Shown in pieces: positions 8,321 through 17,079 of a stretch of 64,000 bases of DNA (positions within the stretch are counted from its first letter, which is position 1; every line of letters starts with the position of its first letter). The DNA comes from Spartobacteria bacterium UBA695 (GTDB taxonomy: Bacteria > Verrucomicrobiota > Verrucomicrobiia > Chthoniobacterales > Chthoniobacteraceae). Made by a program: the position numbers and the translations under genes. The notes beneath the pieces are model-generated. The model was not told where the DNA came from and did not search any database. It saw only the letters and a list, made by a program, of their open reading frames with translations. The stretch covers positions 434,001-498,000 of the forward strand of contig DBMP01000013.1 in NCBI GenBank assembly GCA_002298145.1, in the 5' to 3' direction.

Positions 8321-8650
8321 ATGATCCAGGAAATCTTCGAGATCATCCGTCCACGTATCACGCCCCGTGTACTGGAGGTGGTCAACCAACATCTGACAGA
8401 CGAGCAAATCGGACTATTGCTCGTCAAACTGATCAACCCCTATGTGGTGCTAACGCAGCAGGAGGAAGCCATACTGCGCGGGGTCAATCGAAAAACTCTG
8501 CGCGGGATGAAAGCGCGCGGGGAAGTGCCCGTCCGGCCAGAAGAGACGGCCGGGGGTGTCAATAGGAAAGAACTCCCAATTTTTCCTCAAAAAGCCCCAA
8601 AAAGAGCCAAAAGATCCCCACGTGGCGCTGGAGAGGAAAATCCGTTGTAA
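8321..8650 (+). CDS. Small protein with HTH_17/excisionase-like segment
   Basis: A 109-residue protein using ATG 8321; another in-frame start at 8279 would add 14 poorly constrained residues. The N-terminal half is helical (MIQEIFEIIRPRITPRVLEV). Residues 42-70 (VVLTQQEEAILRGVNRKTLR and onward to MKARGEVPV) resemble the helix-turn-helix of excisionase or HTH_17 proteins. The tail is Lys/Arg/Pro-rich. It could be a DNA-binding accessory protein, but no integrase or phage gene is nearby. Whether the gene is expressed is uncertain. Confidence 0.45.
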   Translation: MIQEIFEIIRPRITPRVLEVVNQHLTDEQIGLLLVKLINPYVVLTQQEEAILRGVNRKTLRGMKARGEVPVRPEETAGGVNRKELPIFPQKAPKRAKRSPRGAGEENPL

Positions 8651-8717
8651 AAAACAACCAAGATTACCGGATGCCAGGCATGGCTCATCCCCGGTGAAAA
8701 TTAACATGGAAGTTACT

Positions 8718-8966
8718 ATGATAGACTCAGTCAAACCTGTAAAAACCCGGCGCAATTGCTCCGGTAGCGGCACTCTTTTGTGCCAGTCCCGCGGCCCTTT
8801 TTTTCTAGGGGCCAGGGAGCGCCGGGCACTGGCCAAGCTCATCTGCGGCCAGCGGGACGCCTTTTGGGAGGCCGAGACCGGGACGCCCCGCTCGGGCGAG
8901 CCCTTTACGCTCGGGGACCTGGCCGAGCTGGAGCCGCTCCTGGGCTGGCTGAATCAGCAGGGCTAA
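8718..8966 (+). CDS. Small hypothetical protein
   Basis: An 82-residue protein of unknown function. The start is placed at ATG 8718 because GGAAG lies six bases upstream; ATG 8706 is an alternative, and the frame stays open back to 8556, overlapping the previous gene. The N-terminus is basic with two Cys residues (RNCSGSGTLLCQSRG). The C-terminal half (RERRALAKLICGQRDAFWEA, then LGDLAELEPLLGWLNQQG) is helical and acidic. I recognise no domain. It precedes the oxidoreductase gene by 91 bp on the same strand. Confidence 0.45.
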   Translation: MIDSVKPVKTRRNCSGSGTLLCQSRGPFFLGARERRALAKLICGQRDAFWEAETGTPRSGEPFTLGDLAELEPLLGWLNQQG

Positions 8967-9057
8967 GGGGAAAAAAGAGGAGCGGCCCGGGCCCCGGGAA
9001 ATCATTGCCCACTTCCCGCGCTTTCGTTCCGCGCGCCGTCCCTGTATCATCCCGGCA

Positions 9058-10074
9058 ATGAGCACGAAACTTCAGTGGGGAGTGATCGGCACCGGCGCCA
9101 TCGCACGTTGTTTTGCCAGAGGGTTGATGGAGTCCCGCCATGGAACGCTGGTGGCCGTCGGCAGCCGTTCGCGGGAAGCAGCCGAAACGTTTGCACGGGA
9201 TTTCCCCGCCACCTGCCATGTCGGCTACGAGGCCCTCATCGCCGATCCCGCCGTCCAGGCCGTCTACATCTCCACGCCGCATTGCCTGCACGCCGAGTGG
9301 GCCATCCGCGCGGCCGAGGCGGGCAAGCACGTCCTTTGCGAAAAGCCGCTCGCCATGACCCGCGACGAAGCTCACGCCGCCATCGAGGCCGCCCGGCGGC
9401 ACCGCGTTTTCCTCATGGAGGGCTTCATGTACCGCTGCCATCCCCAGACGCGGCGGCTGGCCGAGCTGGTGCGCGCCCGAGCGGTCGGCGAGCTGAAGCT
9501 CATCCGCGCCACATTTAGCTTCTGGCACCCCTTTGACCCCCGCCACCGCCTCTTCGACCCCGCCCTGGGTGGCGGCGGCATCCTGGACGTTGGGTGCTAC
9601 TGCGTCTCACTGGCCCGGCTCGTCGCCGGAGCGGCCCGGGGGGCGGCCTTTGCCGATCCCGCCGAGATCAAAGGCACCGGCGTTACCGGCAGCACCGGGG
9701 TGGACGAGTACGCCGTCGCCTCGCTGAAATTCTCCGGCGGCATCCTGGCCCAGATCGCCGCGGGCGTTCAGCTCGACCTCGAAAACAACGTGCGCCTGGT
9801 CGGCTCCGAGGGGAGCATCCTGGTGCCCAACCCGTGGACCATGAATGGCAGCGAGGGCGGCTTTTCCAAAATCCTCGTCTTCAAAGGCCACATCCCGGAG
9901 GAAATCGTCGTCCCGTGCGATCGGGGCCTCTACGCCCTGGAAGCCGACCACGTAGCCGAACAGATCGCCGAAGGGGAGCTGGAATCCCCGCTGGTTTCCT
10001 GGGAAGACTCCCTGGGAAACATGGAAGTGCTCGATCAATGGCGCAGGCAAGTTGACGGAAACGCCGAGATATAA
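9058..10074 (+). CDS. Gfo/Idh/MocA-family NAD(P)-dependent oxidoreductase
   Basis: A 338-residue soluble dehydrogenase. The N-terminal Rossmann fold has GTGAIA at 11-16, and the family signature CEKPLAMT lies at 94-101 with the usual catalytic Lys at 96. The C-terminal alpha/beta domain contains GGGGILDVGCYCV, the segment that carries the active-site His in many members; here Cys residues occupy that place, as in relatives of dihydrodiol dehydrogenase. It probably oxidises or reduces a sugar or cyclic polyol, but the substrate cannot be read from sequence. A CBM9-like gene begins 16 bp downstream and is probably co-transcribed. Confidence 0.85.
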   Translation: MSTKLQWGVIGTGAIARCFARGLMESRHGTLVAVGSRSREAAETFARDFPATCHVGYEALIADPAVQAVYISTPHCLHAEWAIRAAEAGKHVLCEKPLAMTRDEAHAAIEAARRHRVFLMEGFMYRCHPQTRRLAELVRARAVGELKLIRATFSFWHPFDPRHRLFDPALGGGGILDVGCYCVSLARLVAGAARGAAFADPAEIKGTGVTGSTGVDEYAVASLKFSGGILAQIAAGVQLDLENNVRLVGSEGSILVPNPWTMNGSEGGFSKILVFKGHIPEEIVVPCDRGLYALEADHVAEQIAEGELESPLVSWEDSLGNMEVLDQWRRQVDGNAEI

Positions 10075-10090
10075 GAGACTGGGCGCTCCG

Positions 10091-10711
10091 ATGACTTCCT
10101 GCCCTTGTTTCCCGATAGCCACCCCGCTTCAGGAGTGGTCCGATATCGACGCTGCCTTTGCCCAGGCCCCCGACCTGCCCCTCCTCCAGCCCTGGCGCAC
10201 CACCCCCGAGGAATCCTTCCGGCCCTCATTCGCCCGGCTCGGCTACGGCGAAGGCGTCTTTTACGTCAAGGTCGAGCTGGAGGACGACGACGTTTTCAAC
10301 CCCGTTACCGGCTTCAACGAGCCCGCCTACAAGAGCGGCGACGTCGTGGAAGTCTTCGCCTACGCGCTGGGCAACCCCCGTTACTGCGAAATCCACTCCA
10401 CCCCCGGCGGCTCGCTCCTCCAGCTCCGCTTCCGCGTGGACCAGCCCCGCATCCCCCAGGCCGACAGCCTCGTGGCCGCGCCCGTTTCCCGCGTCCTAAC
10501 CCGCCGCACCCCGGCAGGCTGGTCGGCCTTTTTCGAGATTCCCTCCAAGATCACCGGCTCCTTTCCCAGGCCGGGCGGCGAGTGGCGCGTCGCCGTCTGC
10601 CGCTACGACTACACCCGAGGCCGCGCCCGCCCCGTGCTCTCCTCCACCGCAGCGCTGGCTAAAGTCGATTTTCACCAGATCGAAAACTGGACCCCCATCG
10701 TATTCCAGTAA
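10091..10711 (+). CDS. CBM9-like (carbohydrate-binding family 9) protein
   Basis: This 206-residue protein is read from ATG 10091; an in-frame TTG at 10052 would overlap the oxidoreductase. The beta-rich sequence, with FYVKVELEDDDVFN, then KSGDVVEVFAYALG, YCEIHSTPGG and a late WRVAVCRYDYTRG, follows the pattern of family 9 carbohydrate-binding-like domains. No catalytic module and no signal peptide are present, so it may be cytoplasmic or a stand-alone domain. Its place beside a sugar-type oxidoreductase hints at carbohydrate metabolism. Confidence 0.6.
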   Translation: MTSCPCFPIATPLQEWSDIDAAFAQAPDLPLLQPWRTTPEESFRPSFARLGYGEGVFYVKVELEDDDVFNPVTGFNEPAYKSGDVVEVFAYALGNPRYCEIHSTPGGSLLQLRFRVDQPRIPQADSLVAAPVSRVLTRRTPAGWSAFFEIPSKITGSFPRPGGEWRVAVCRYDYTRGRARPVLSSTAALAKVDFHQIENWTPIVFQ

Positions 10712-10923
10712 CCGACCAGCAACCGGGTTACTCAATCCTCTCCAGTTTTGCCTATCCTCCTCTTTTGGAGCTAATTCCGCACTTGCCTTTGTCCCTCGCG
10801 TATGGCAGGACATTGGGGGTAATCGTCATCCAACGAGTCACTAAAACTCTTCCTCAAAGGGGAAAGAGGGGCGACTCGTTGGCGCCGTAATCGGCTAATG
10901 ACGAGCTTTCGGTTGTTAAACGT

Positions 10924-13900
10924 ATGCCTAGCATCGGGCGATTTTTCAGGCGTGAACACGGTCCAACTTTCCGTGTGCGCGTCATCGTCCTCTGCTATAT
11001 GGCAGTCGCGGCGGCCTGGACGCTGCTGGGCAACCGCATCGGCATCGGGCTTTCTGGGGAGGATTGGCCCGTCGCCAAGGCCCTCTTTTTCGTCCTGGCC
11101 ACGGGCGGGATGCTCTACCTGCTCATCCACCGCTTTGCCTTGCGGCTCAGCCGCGTTAGCGAATCCCTGCGCGCCAGCGAGCATAAATACCGCCTGCTCA
11201 TAGAGAACTCGCCCGACGCCGTCGTCATCGAGCGTGGCGGCCGCATTGTTTTTGCCAACCCCGCGGCGTCCACCCTCTTTGGAGCCACCGAGGCCACCCA
11301 GCTCCTGGGGCAGGATTTCTCGAACTTCGTCGCGCTGGCGGAGCCCCCCTCCGGCAACGAACAGCCTCCCGCCGCCTCAGTCGCCTTGCGGAAAATGACC
11401 CGGCTCGATGGCCTTTCGCGCGACGTCGAAATCTCGTCAGTCGGCTACTCCGACCCCGAGGGCCGCTGCGTCAAACACATCCTGCGGGACATCTCCGAAC
11501 GCGAGCAAAAGGACCGGGAAATCCGCCGCCTCAACCGCATCTACTCCGTCCTAAGCCAGGTCAACCAGGCCGTCGTCCGCATCCCTTCGCGCGAAAAACT
11601 CTTCGCGCAAATCTGCAACATCCTCATCCACTGCGGCGGGTTCAACCGCGCCTGGGTCGGGCGCTACGACCCGCAGAAGCGGGAAGTCGTCCCCGTCGCG
11701 TGGGAAGGCGCGGAGATGGATCACCGCCTCCACATCCAGATCGGCACCGCCTCCGAGCTCAACGGCGGCCTTGTCGAGCGCGTCATCCTCGACGCCAGCA
11801 CCTGCGTCTCCAACGACTACATAAACGATCCGCGCACCGTCTCCTGGCACGACCGCGCCACCCGGGAAAAATGGCACTCCGTCATCTGTCTGCCCATCCG
11901 CCGCCACCGGGAAATCTGCGGCGTGCTCACCGTCGCCTCCGCCGAGGTCAACTACTTCCAGCATGAGGAAATCCGCCTGCTCGAAGAAGTCGCCATGGAC
12001 GTCTCCTTCGCCCTCGACCGCCTCGACGAAGAAGAGCTGAGACGCAAAACCCAGGAAGCCCTCGTCAAAAGCGAAGAGCACCTGCGCTTCCTCATCAACC
12101 ACCTTCACGCGGGCGTCATGGTCGTAAGCTCCGCCGACCGCGTCGTCCTGATCAACTCCGAAGTCTCCCGCCTGCTCGGGCAGCCGCGAGAGGCAATCGT
12201 GGGCCGCACCCCAGACGAGTTTGGCTTCAAGCTGCTTGACGAAAGCGGCGAAGCGCTCACCCCGGGCCAGTTCCCCTCCTCATGGGTCATCGCCTCGGGC
12301 CAGCCGCTCCAAAGCCGCATCCTCGGCATCTCCCTGCCCGCCGGAACCCTCTGGCTGCACGTCAACGCCTTCCCCGAACGCGACAGCCATGGCACGCTGC
12401 GCCAGGTCATCGTCACCTTCGTCGACATCTCCGCCCACAAGCAAGCCATGGAAGCCGTGCGCGAGAGCGAGGAGAAATTCCGCACCCTCTTTTCCTCCTC
12501 GCGCGACGCCATCCTGCTCTTCGAAGATGGCGCCTACTTCGACTGCAACCAAGCCGCGCTCGAAATGTTCCGTTGCCCGGAAAAGACCGACCTCCTCAAG
12601 CGAAAGCTGGGCGACCTCTCCGCCATCCGCCAGCCCGGCGGGCGCTACTCGGCCCAGGTCGTTCCCCAACTCGTCGAAACGGCGCTCCGCTCCGGGCTCG
12701 GCTGCTTCGAGTGGATGTGCCGACGGCTCGACGGCACCGAGTTCATGGCCGAAATGGCCCTCGCGCCCATCGTCCTGCGCGGCCGCACCGTCATGCAAGT
12801 CGTCGCGCGCGACATCTCCTGGCGCCGCCAGGCCGAGCAGCAGCTCCGGCAGCTCTCCCGCGTCGTCGAGCAGAGCCCCATCTCGGTCATCATCACCGAC
12901 ATCTTTGGTAACATCCAATACGTCAACCCGAAATTCACCGAGAGCACCGGCTACGCCCGCGAGGAAGTCATCGGCAACAACCCCCGCATGCTCAAGAGCG
13001 GCGAACTCGGCCCCGGCAAGTACGAGGAACTCTGGAACGCCATCACCTCCGGCCAGGAGTGGCGCGGCGAATTCCATAACCGCAAGAAAAACGGCGAACT
13101 CTTCTGGCAGTCCGCGAGCATCTCGCCCATCACCAACAAAGCCGGAGCCATCACCCAATTCCTCGCCATCGAGGAGGACATCACCGACCGCAAGCGCACC
13201 GAGGCCGCGCTTAAGGAATCCGAAGAACGCTTCTTTAAAGCCTTCAACACAGCCCCCGCCATCATGGTCATCATGACCCTCGGCGAAGGCCTCTGCATCG
13301 AAGTCAACAACGCCTTCGTCGAAGCCTCCGGCTACACCCGCCAGGAGGCCCTGGGGCGCCATTTCCGGGAACTCGCCATCATGGAGGGGGCCGACATCGA
13401 CGCCCTTATCGCCAAGCTCCAGAGCCACGGCAAAGTGGTCAACGAAGAATGCGCCGCCTGTCGCAAAAATGGCGAAAAACTCATCGGCCTCGTCTCCGCC
13501 GACCTCATCGAAATCAACGGCGCCGCCTGCGTAGTCGCCACCATGCTGGATATTACCGAACGCAAACAGATGGAGGAGAAATTCCTACGCGTCCAGCGCA
13601 TGGAAAGCATCGGCGCACTCGCCGGAGGCATGGCACACGACCTCAACAACATCCTCGCGCCCATCCTCATGTCGGCCTCGATGCTCCGGGACCAGCGACT
13701 CTCCGAACCCGCCCGGCAGCTGGTCTCCGGCATCGAAGAGGCCGCCCAGCGCGGCGCCAACATCGTCAACCAGGTCCTCACCTTCGCGCGCGGCGTCAAA
13801 GGCAAACACACCGTCATCAACGCCTCCGAACTGGCCGGTGAAATTGCCAAGATGGTCAAAGAAATCTTCCCCAAATCCATCATCTTTAGCTTCAACGTCC

Positions 13901-14745
13901 CCAGCGTACTCTGGAACATCAGCGGCGACACCACCCAGCTCCAGCAAGTCTTCCTCAACCTCTGCGTCAACGCCCGCGACGCCATGCCCGGCGGCGGTTC
14001 GCTCACCCTCGGCGTCGATAATATCGAAGTCGACGAAGCCTTCGCCCACATGGTCCCCTCCGCCACCCCCGGGCGCTACGTCCAGTTCAGCGTCACCGAC
14101 ACCGGCACCGGCATCCCGGCCAAGATCGTCGACCGCATCTTCGAGCCCTTCTTTACCACCAAGGAACCGGGGAAAGGGACCGGCCTCGGGCTTTCCACGG
14201 CCGTCGGCATCGTGCGCAGCCACGGCGGATTCTTGAAAGTCGAATCCGAAATCGGCAAAGGCTCCATCTTCCGCGTCTACATCCCCGCCACCACCAGCGC
14301 CGTGCGCAAAAAGGAAAAAGCCGACCAGCCCGCCATCATCCGCGGCAGCGGCGAAACCCTCCTGGTCGTCGACGACGAGCCGGAAATCCTCGAAATCATC
14401 TGCAGCATCCTGCAACAGAACAACTGGAAAACCATCTCGGCCACCGACGGCGTCGAAGGCGTCGCCTCCTTCCTCATGCACTCCGGGAAAATCAAAGCCC
14501 TCATCACCGACATGGTCATGCCCAACATGGACGGCCTGGGCCTCATCCGCTCCGTGCGCAAGCTCTCGCCCGACCTGCCCATCCTGGTCGCCAGCGGCTT
14601 TAGCAACGAAGAAAGCCGCGGCGAACTCGACGAGCAGCGCATCAGCGGATTCCTCAAAAAGCCCTTCAGCGCCCGCCAGCTCGTCGCCCGCGTCGCCTCG
14701 CTTCTTTATGAGCCCAAGGGGAAACCCTCAGGACCGCGAAAATAA
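10924..14745 (+). CDS. Membrane-anchored hybrid histidine kinase (PAS-GAF-PASx4-HisKA-HATPase-REC)
   Basis: A 1273-residue sensor kinase. Two membrane helices lie at about 19-37 and 52-69. Then come PAS (about 85-200), GAF (about 205-375), and four further PAS domains (about 385-505, 510-635, 640-760, 765-880). The HisKA domain has the phosphorylated His at 905 (GGMAHDLNN). An HATPase domain follows with NLCVNARDAMPGGG and GTGLGLSTAVGIV. A C-terminal receiver domain has its phospho-acceptor Asp at 1196 (ITDMVMPNMDG). With so many cytosolic sensory modules it probably reads internal cues such as redox state or small ligands. No separate response regulator is adjacent; phosphate must pass to a partner elsewhere, or the receiver is autoregulatory. 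Confidence 0.92.
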   Translation: MPSIGRFFRREHGPTFRVRVIVLCYMAVAAAWTLLGNRIGIGLSGEDWPVAKALFFVLATGGMLYLLIHRFALRLSRVSESLRASEHKYRLLIENSPDAVVIERGGRIVFANPAASTLFGATEATQLLGQDFSNFVALAEPPSGNEQPPAASVALRKMTRLDGLSRDVEISSVGYSDPEGRCVKHILRDISEREQKDREIRRLNRIYSVLSQVNQAVVRIPSREKLFAQICNILIHCGGFNRAWVGRYDPQKREVVPVAWEGAEMDHRLHIQIGTASELNGGLVERVILDASTCVSNDYINDPRTVSWHDRATREKWHSVICLPIRRHREICGVLTVASAEVNYFQHEEIRLLEEVAMDVSFALDRLDEEELRRKTQEALVKSEEHLRFLINHLHAGVMVVSSADRVVLINSEVSRLLGQPREAIVGRTPDEFGFKLLDESGEALTPGQFPSSWVIASGQPLQSRILGISLPAGTLWLHVNAFPERDSHGTLRQVIVTFVDISAHKQAMEAVRESEEKFRTLFSSSRDAILLFEDGAYFDCNQAALEMFRCPEKTDLLKRKLGDLSAIRQPGGRYSAQVVPQLVETALRSGLGCFEWMCRRLDGTEFMAEMALAPIVLRGRTVMQVVARDISWRRQAEQQLRQLSRVVEQSPISVIITDIFGNIQYVNPKFTESTGYAREEVIGNNPRMLKSGELGPGKYEELWNAITSGQEWRGEFHNRKKNGELFWQSASISPITNKAGAITQFLAIEEDITDRKRTEAALKESEERFFKAFNTAPAIMVIMTLGEGLCIEVNNAFVEASGYTRQEALGRHFRELAIMEGADIDALIAKLQSHGKVVNEECAACRKNGEKLIGLVSADLIEINGAACVVATMLDITERKQMEEKFLRVQRMESIGALAGGMAHDLNNILAPILMSASMLRDQRLSEPARQLVSGIEEAAQRGANIVNQVLTFARGVKGKHTVINASELAGEIAKMVKEIFPKSIIFSFNVPSVLWNISGDTTQLQQVFLNLCVNARDAMPGGGSLTLGVDNIEVDEAFAHMVPSATPGRYVQFSVTDTGTGIPAKIVDRIFEPFFTTKEPGKGTGLGLSTAVGIVRSHGGFLKVESEIGKGSIFRVYIPATTSAVRKKEKADQPAIIRGSGETLLVVDDEPEILEIICSILQQNNWKTISATDGVEGVASFLMHSGKIKALITDMVMPNMDGLGLIRSVRKLSPDLPILVASGFSNEESRGELDEQRISGFLKKPFSARQLVARVASLLYEPKGKPSGPRK

Positions 14746-14796
14746 TTCCACCCCACCCACTCAAAATGTGCCGCCATCGTCGAAACCAAGGGTACG

Positions 14797-15462
14797 ATGA
14801 AACGCTATCAGTTTATTGGACTGGCCGTGCTGATCCTGGCCGGCCTGAGCCCGGGAACCTACGCCGGGAACGACGGATGGAGATCCCGGGACAACAACTG
14901 GGATAGGAATCGGAACCGTTGCGACCGGGGCAGGCGTTGCCCGCCTTGGTGGTGCAACAACAATAACAACGACGACTACTCCTCCGACTACACCCCTAAC
15001 AACTACAACTACCTCGGCTACCCGCCCTGGTACCGGCTCAACTACTACACCCCCTGGATGTCGGACTACCGTGACGGCACCGCCTGGACGAAAATCCCCA
15101 CCTCCCACGCCGCCGAAGGCTACGGCCTGCCCTCCTCCTTTAACACCATGCCCTCCGGGTACTACGCCTGGCAAGCCGCCAACGGCGGAGCCGTTAACAC
15201 AGGCTACGCGCCGAATGTGAGCGACGGCTACCCCGGCGCCGGATACAACAACCCGCAGGCAGGCAACGCGCTCGCAGGCAACGACATCGTCGTCACCGTC
15301 CAGCGCGAACTGCGCCGGAGGGGCTTCTACCAAGGCGTCGTCAACGGCATCAGCGACAGCGCCACCCGCACCGCCATCCGGGCCTACGAATCCAGCGCAG
15401 GCCTCCCGGCCACCGGTGGCATCATCGGGGTCAACCTCCTGCGGTCACTGAGGCTGATGTAA
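14797..15462 (+). CDS. Secreted peptidoglycan-binding-domain protein with Asn/Tyr-rich region
   Basis: A 221-residue protein with a signal peptide (MKRYQFIGLAVLILAGLSPG, probable cleavage after TYAG). The mature N-terminus has basic Arg/Asn clusters with a Cys pair, followed by a low-complexity Asn/Asp/Tyr/Pro segment (about 55-130). Residues 165-221 form a PG_binding_1 domain (VTVQRELRRRGFYQGVVNGI, then TRTAIRAYESSAGLP). It should sit in the periplasm or outer envelope and bind peptidoglycan. It lies just upstream of two bactofilin genes, a family often tied to local cell-wall work. Confidence 0.8.
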   Translation: MKRYQFIGLAVLILAGLSPGTYAGNDGWRSRDNNWDRNRNRCDRGRRCPPWWCNNNNNDDYSSDYTPNNYNYLGYPPWYRLNYYTPWMSDYRDGTAWTKIPTSHAAEGYGLPSSFNTMPSGYYAWQAANGGAVNTGYAPNVSDGYPGAGYNNPQAGNALAGNDIVVTVQRELRRRGFYQGVVNGISDSATRTAIRAYESSAGLPATGGIIGVNLLRSLRLM

Positions 15463-15590
15463 TACGCGAGTGTAATAAAATTATCAAATTCCTCCCGAAT
15501 CCGACCCGGGATGCGGGAATGTTTTGCCGGGCTGGCGGTCGCTGTAAACGGCCTCCAGCCCGCGCTTTGCAAATCCATAAGGAAAGCCGG

Positions 15591-15619
15591 TTGACATCGC
15601 TTTTGTGTGTCGCGATAGT
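15591..15619 (+). promoter_or_regulatory. Sigma70-like promoter upstream of bactofilin
   Basis: TTGACA at 15591-15596 is a perfect -35 box; GATAGT at 15614-15619 follows after 17 bp and matches four of six -10 positions. Transcription would begin near 15625-15627, at or beside the GTG proposed for the bactofilin, so either the message is leaderless or translation starts at ATG 15706 after a leader of about 80 bases. Confidence 0.5.
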
Positions 15620-15624
15620 CGCAC

Positions 15625-16104
15625 GTGTTCAATCGAATTTTGCCCCAGAAAACAGAAACACCTGAGGCTGCCCGTTCACCCGAAACCTTTCAAACCAACG
15701 AAATTATGGCCGACATACCCTCTGCAAAAAACCACCTTTCCGCCGACGTCGAAATCAAAGGCTCGATCAAATTCCAGAATGAACTGACCATCGACGGCAA
15801 GGTCGAGGGAGAAATCACCTCCCCCGGCGTACTGGTCATCGGGGAAAACTCCGAAGTTCGGGGCGAAATCAAAACCAAGTCCGTCACCGTGCACGGCAAA
15901 GTGCAGGGCAACATCACCGTCGAAGAGCGCTGCGAACTCAAAGGCCGCGCGCAGTTGATCGGCGACCTCAAGGCGGCCCGCCTCGTCATCGAAGAAGGCG
16001 CCACCTTTGTCGGCAAGTCCGAAGTCGCCCCCAAGGGCGGCATCAAGATCGAAGCTCCGCGTGCGCCCGAGCCGGTCAAGCAGTCTTCGATTCTCGGACG
16101 CTAA
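15625..16104 (+). CDS. Bactofilin (polymer-forming cytoskeletal protein)
   Basis: A 159-residue protein with one bactofilin domain at about 38-140: short beta-helix turns such as VEIKGSIKFQNELTIDGKV, EGEITSPGVLVIGENSEV and RGEIKTKSVTVHGKV. Start GTG 15625 is preferred because the resulting N-terminus (MFNRILPQK) resembles the short amphipathic membrane-targeting tail of bactofilins; ATG 15706 would remove it. Bactofilins polymerise without nucleotide at the inner membrane and place cell-wall or stalk enzymes. A second, zinc-ribbon-bearing bactofilin gene begins 33 bp downstream, so the two may copolymerise. Confidence 0.85.
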   Translation: MFNRILPQKTETPEAARSPETFQTNEIMADIPSAKNHLSADVEIKGSIKFQNELTIDGKVEGEITSPGVLVIGENSEVRGEIKTKSVTVHGKVQGNITVEERCELKGRAQLIGDLKAARLVIEEGATFVGKSEVAPKGGIKIEAPRAPEPVKQSSILGR

Positions 16105-16137
16105 ATTTAGCGGTTAAAAAAAGGTAGCCACCAAAAA

Positions 16138-17007
16138 GTGTCCGGCCAGACGCCACAGTCCGCTGGCAAGGTTGCCCTGACGTGCCCACATTGCGGCTTC
16201 AAACAGCTCGAATCGCCATACGCCAAGAGCACGTTTTGCCGCAAATGCGGAGAGCACTACGAACCGGGCAGGACGAAACCGATCCTGCGCAATGAGCGAC
16301 CCTCGTTCTTTGCGCGGGTGAGCAAGTACCTCGCGGGGAGAAAAACCCGCGAGATCACCTGTTTCGATTGCGGAGCGGTGCAAACGGTCAGCAGCTCGTC
16401 CTCATCGAGCCTCTGCCCGCAGTGCAGCGCGTACATTGATCTGAGCGACTTCAAGATCAACGCCGCCTTCAGCCGCCTGATCCAGACCCAGGGCATCGTA
16501 GTCCTCGGCTCCAAGGCCGACGTCACCAGCTCCAAAGTCGCCTGTCGCCAGGCCCTCATCAAAGGCAAACTGCGCGGCAACCTCCTCTGTACCGACTGCG
16601 CGACGATCAAGTACAAGGGGAAAATCTCCGGAGCCGTCGAGGCCCGCAAACTCGTCATCGCCCGGGGAGCCAACGTCGAATTTGTCCGGCCCGTCAAAGC
16701 GAAGATCGTCGAGATATTCGGAACCGTTTCCGCCAACCTGCACGTGGACGGCATCGTCAAAATCGTCAAGCGGGGCCGCCTGGAAGGCAACGTAGAAGCC
16801 CGGGGAATCGTCGTGGAAAAAGGGGGCATCTTCCTGGGCGAGCTCTCCATCGGCAGCAGGGGCTTTGTTCAGCCCGAGCTGACCCCGTCCGAACCTCCGG
16901 CCCCCCCGAGCAAAGCGGAACCGGAAAAGCCCAAAGACCTTCCCCCCTCCCAGCCTGGGGGAAAACCCAAAAAAGCGGGTCAGCAGAACCTGGATCTCGG
17001 TTTTTAA
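16138..17007 (+). CDS. Bactofilin with N-terminal double zinc ribbon
   Basis: This 289-residue protein starts at GTG 16138. It has two Cys4 zinc-ribbon-like units: C16/C19 with C34/C37 (CPHC, CRKC) and C75/C78 with C93/C96 (CFDC, CPQC), the second pair spanning a run of Ser. Residues about 115-240 carry bactofilin-type repeats (ALIKGKLRGNLL, GKISGAVEARKLVIARGANV, RGRLEGNVEARGIVVEKGGI), interrupted by one more CTDC at 151-154. The C-terminus is Pro/Lys-rich and probably disordered. The ribbons could bind a partner protein or nucleic acid and link it to the filament. The fusion is evident from sequence; the role is inference. Confidence 0.8.
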   Translation: MSGQTPQSAGKVALTCPHCGFKQLESPYAKSTFCRKCGEHYEPGRTKPILRNERPSFFARVSKYLAGRKTREITCFDCGAVQTVSSSSSSSLCPQCSAYIDLSDFKINAAFSRLIQTQGIVVLGSKADVTSSKVACRQALIKGKLRGNLLCTDCATIKYKGKISGAVEARKLVIARGANVEFVRPVKAKIVEIFGTVSANLHVDGIVKIVKRGRLEGNVEARGIVVEKGGIFLGELSIGSRGFVQPELTPSEPPAPPSKAEPEKPKDLPPSQPGGKPKKAGQQNLDLGF

Positions 17008-17079
17008 TTCCGGGCGGTATTTCGTGATCTGGTAACATTCAAGCCTGATTTGGCGCGAAGTTTGCTGTACTAAGATGGA

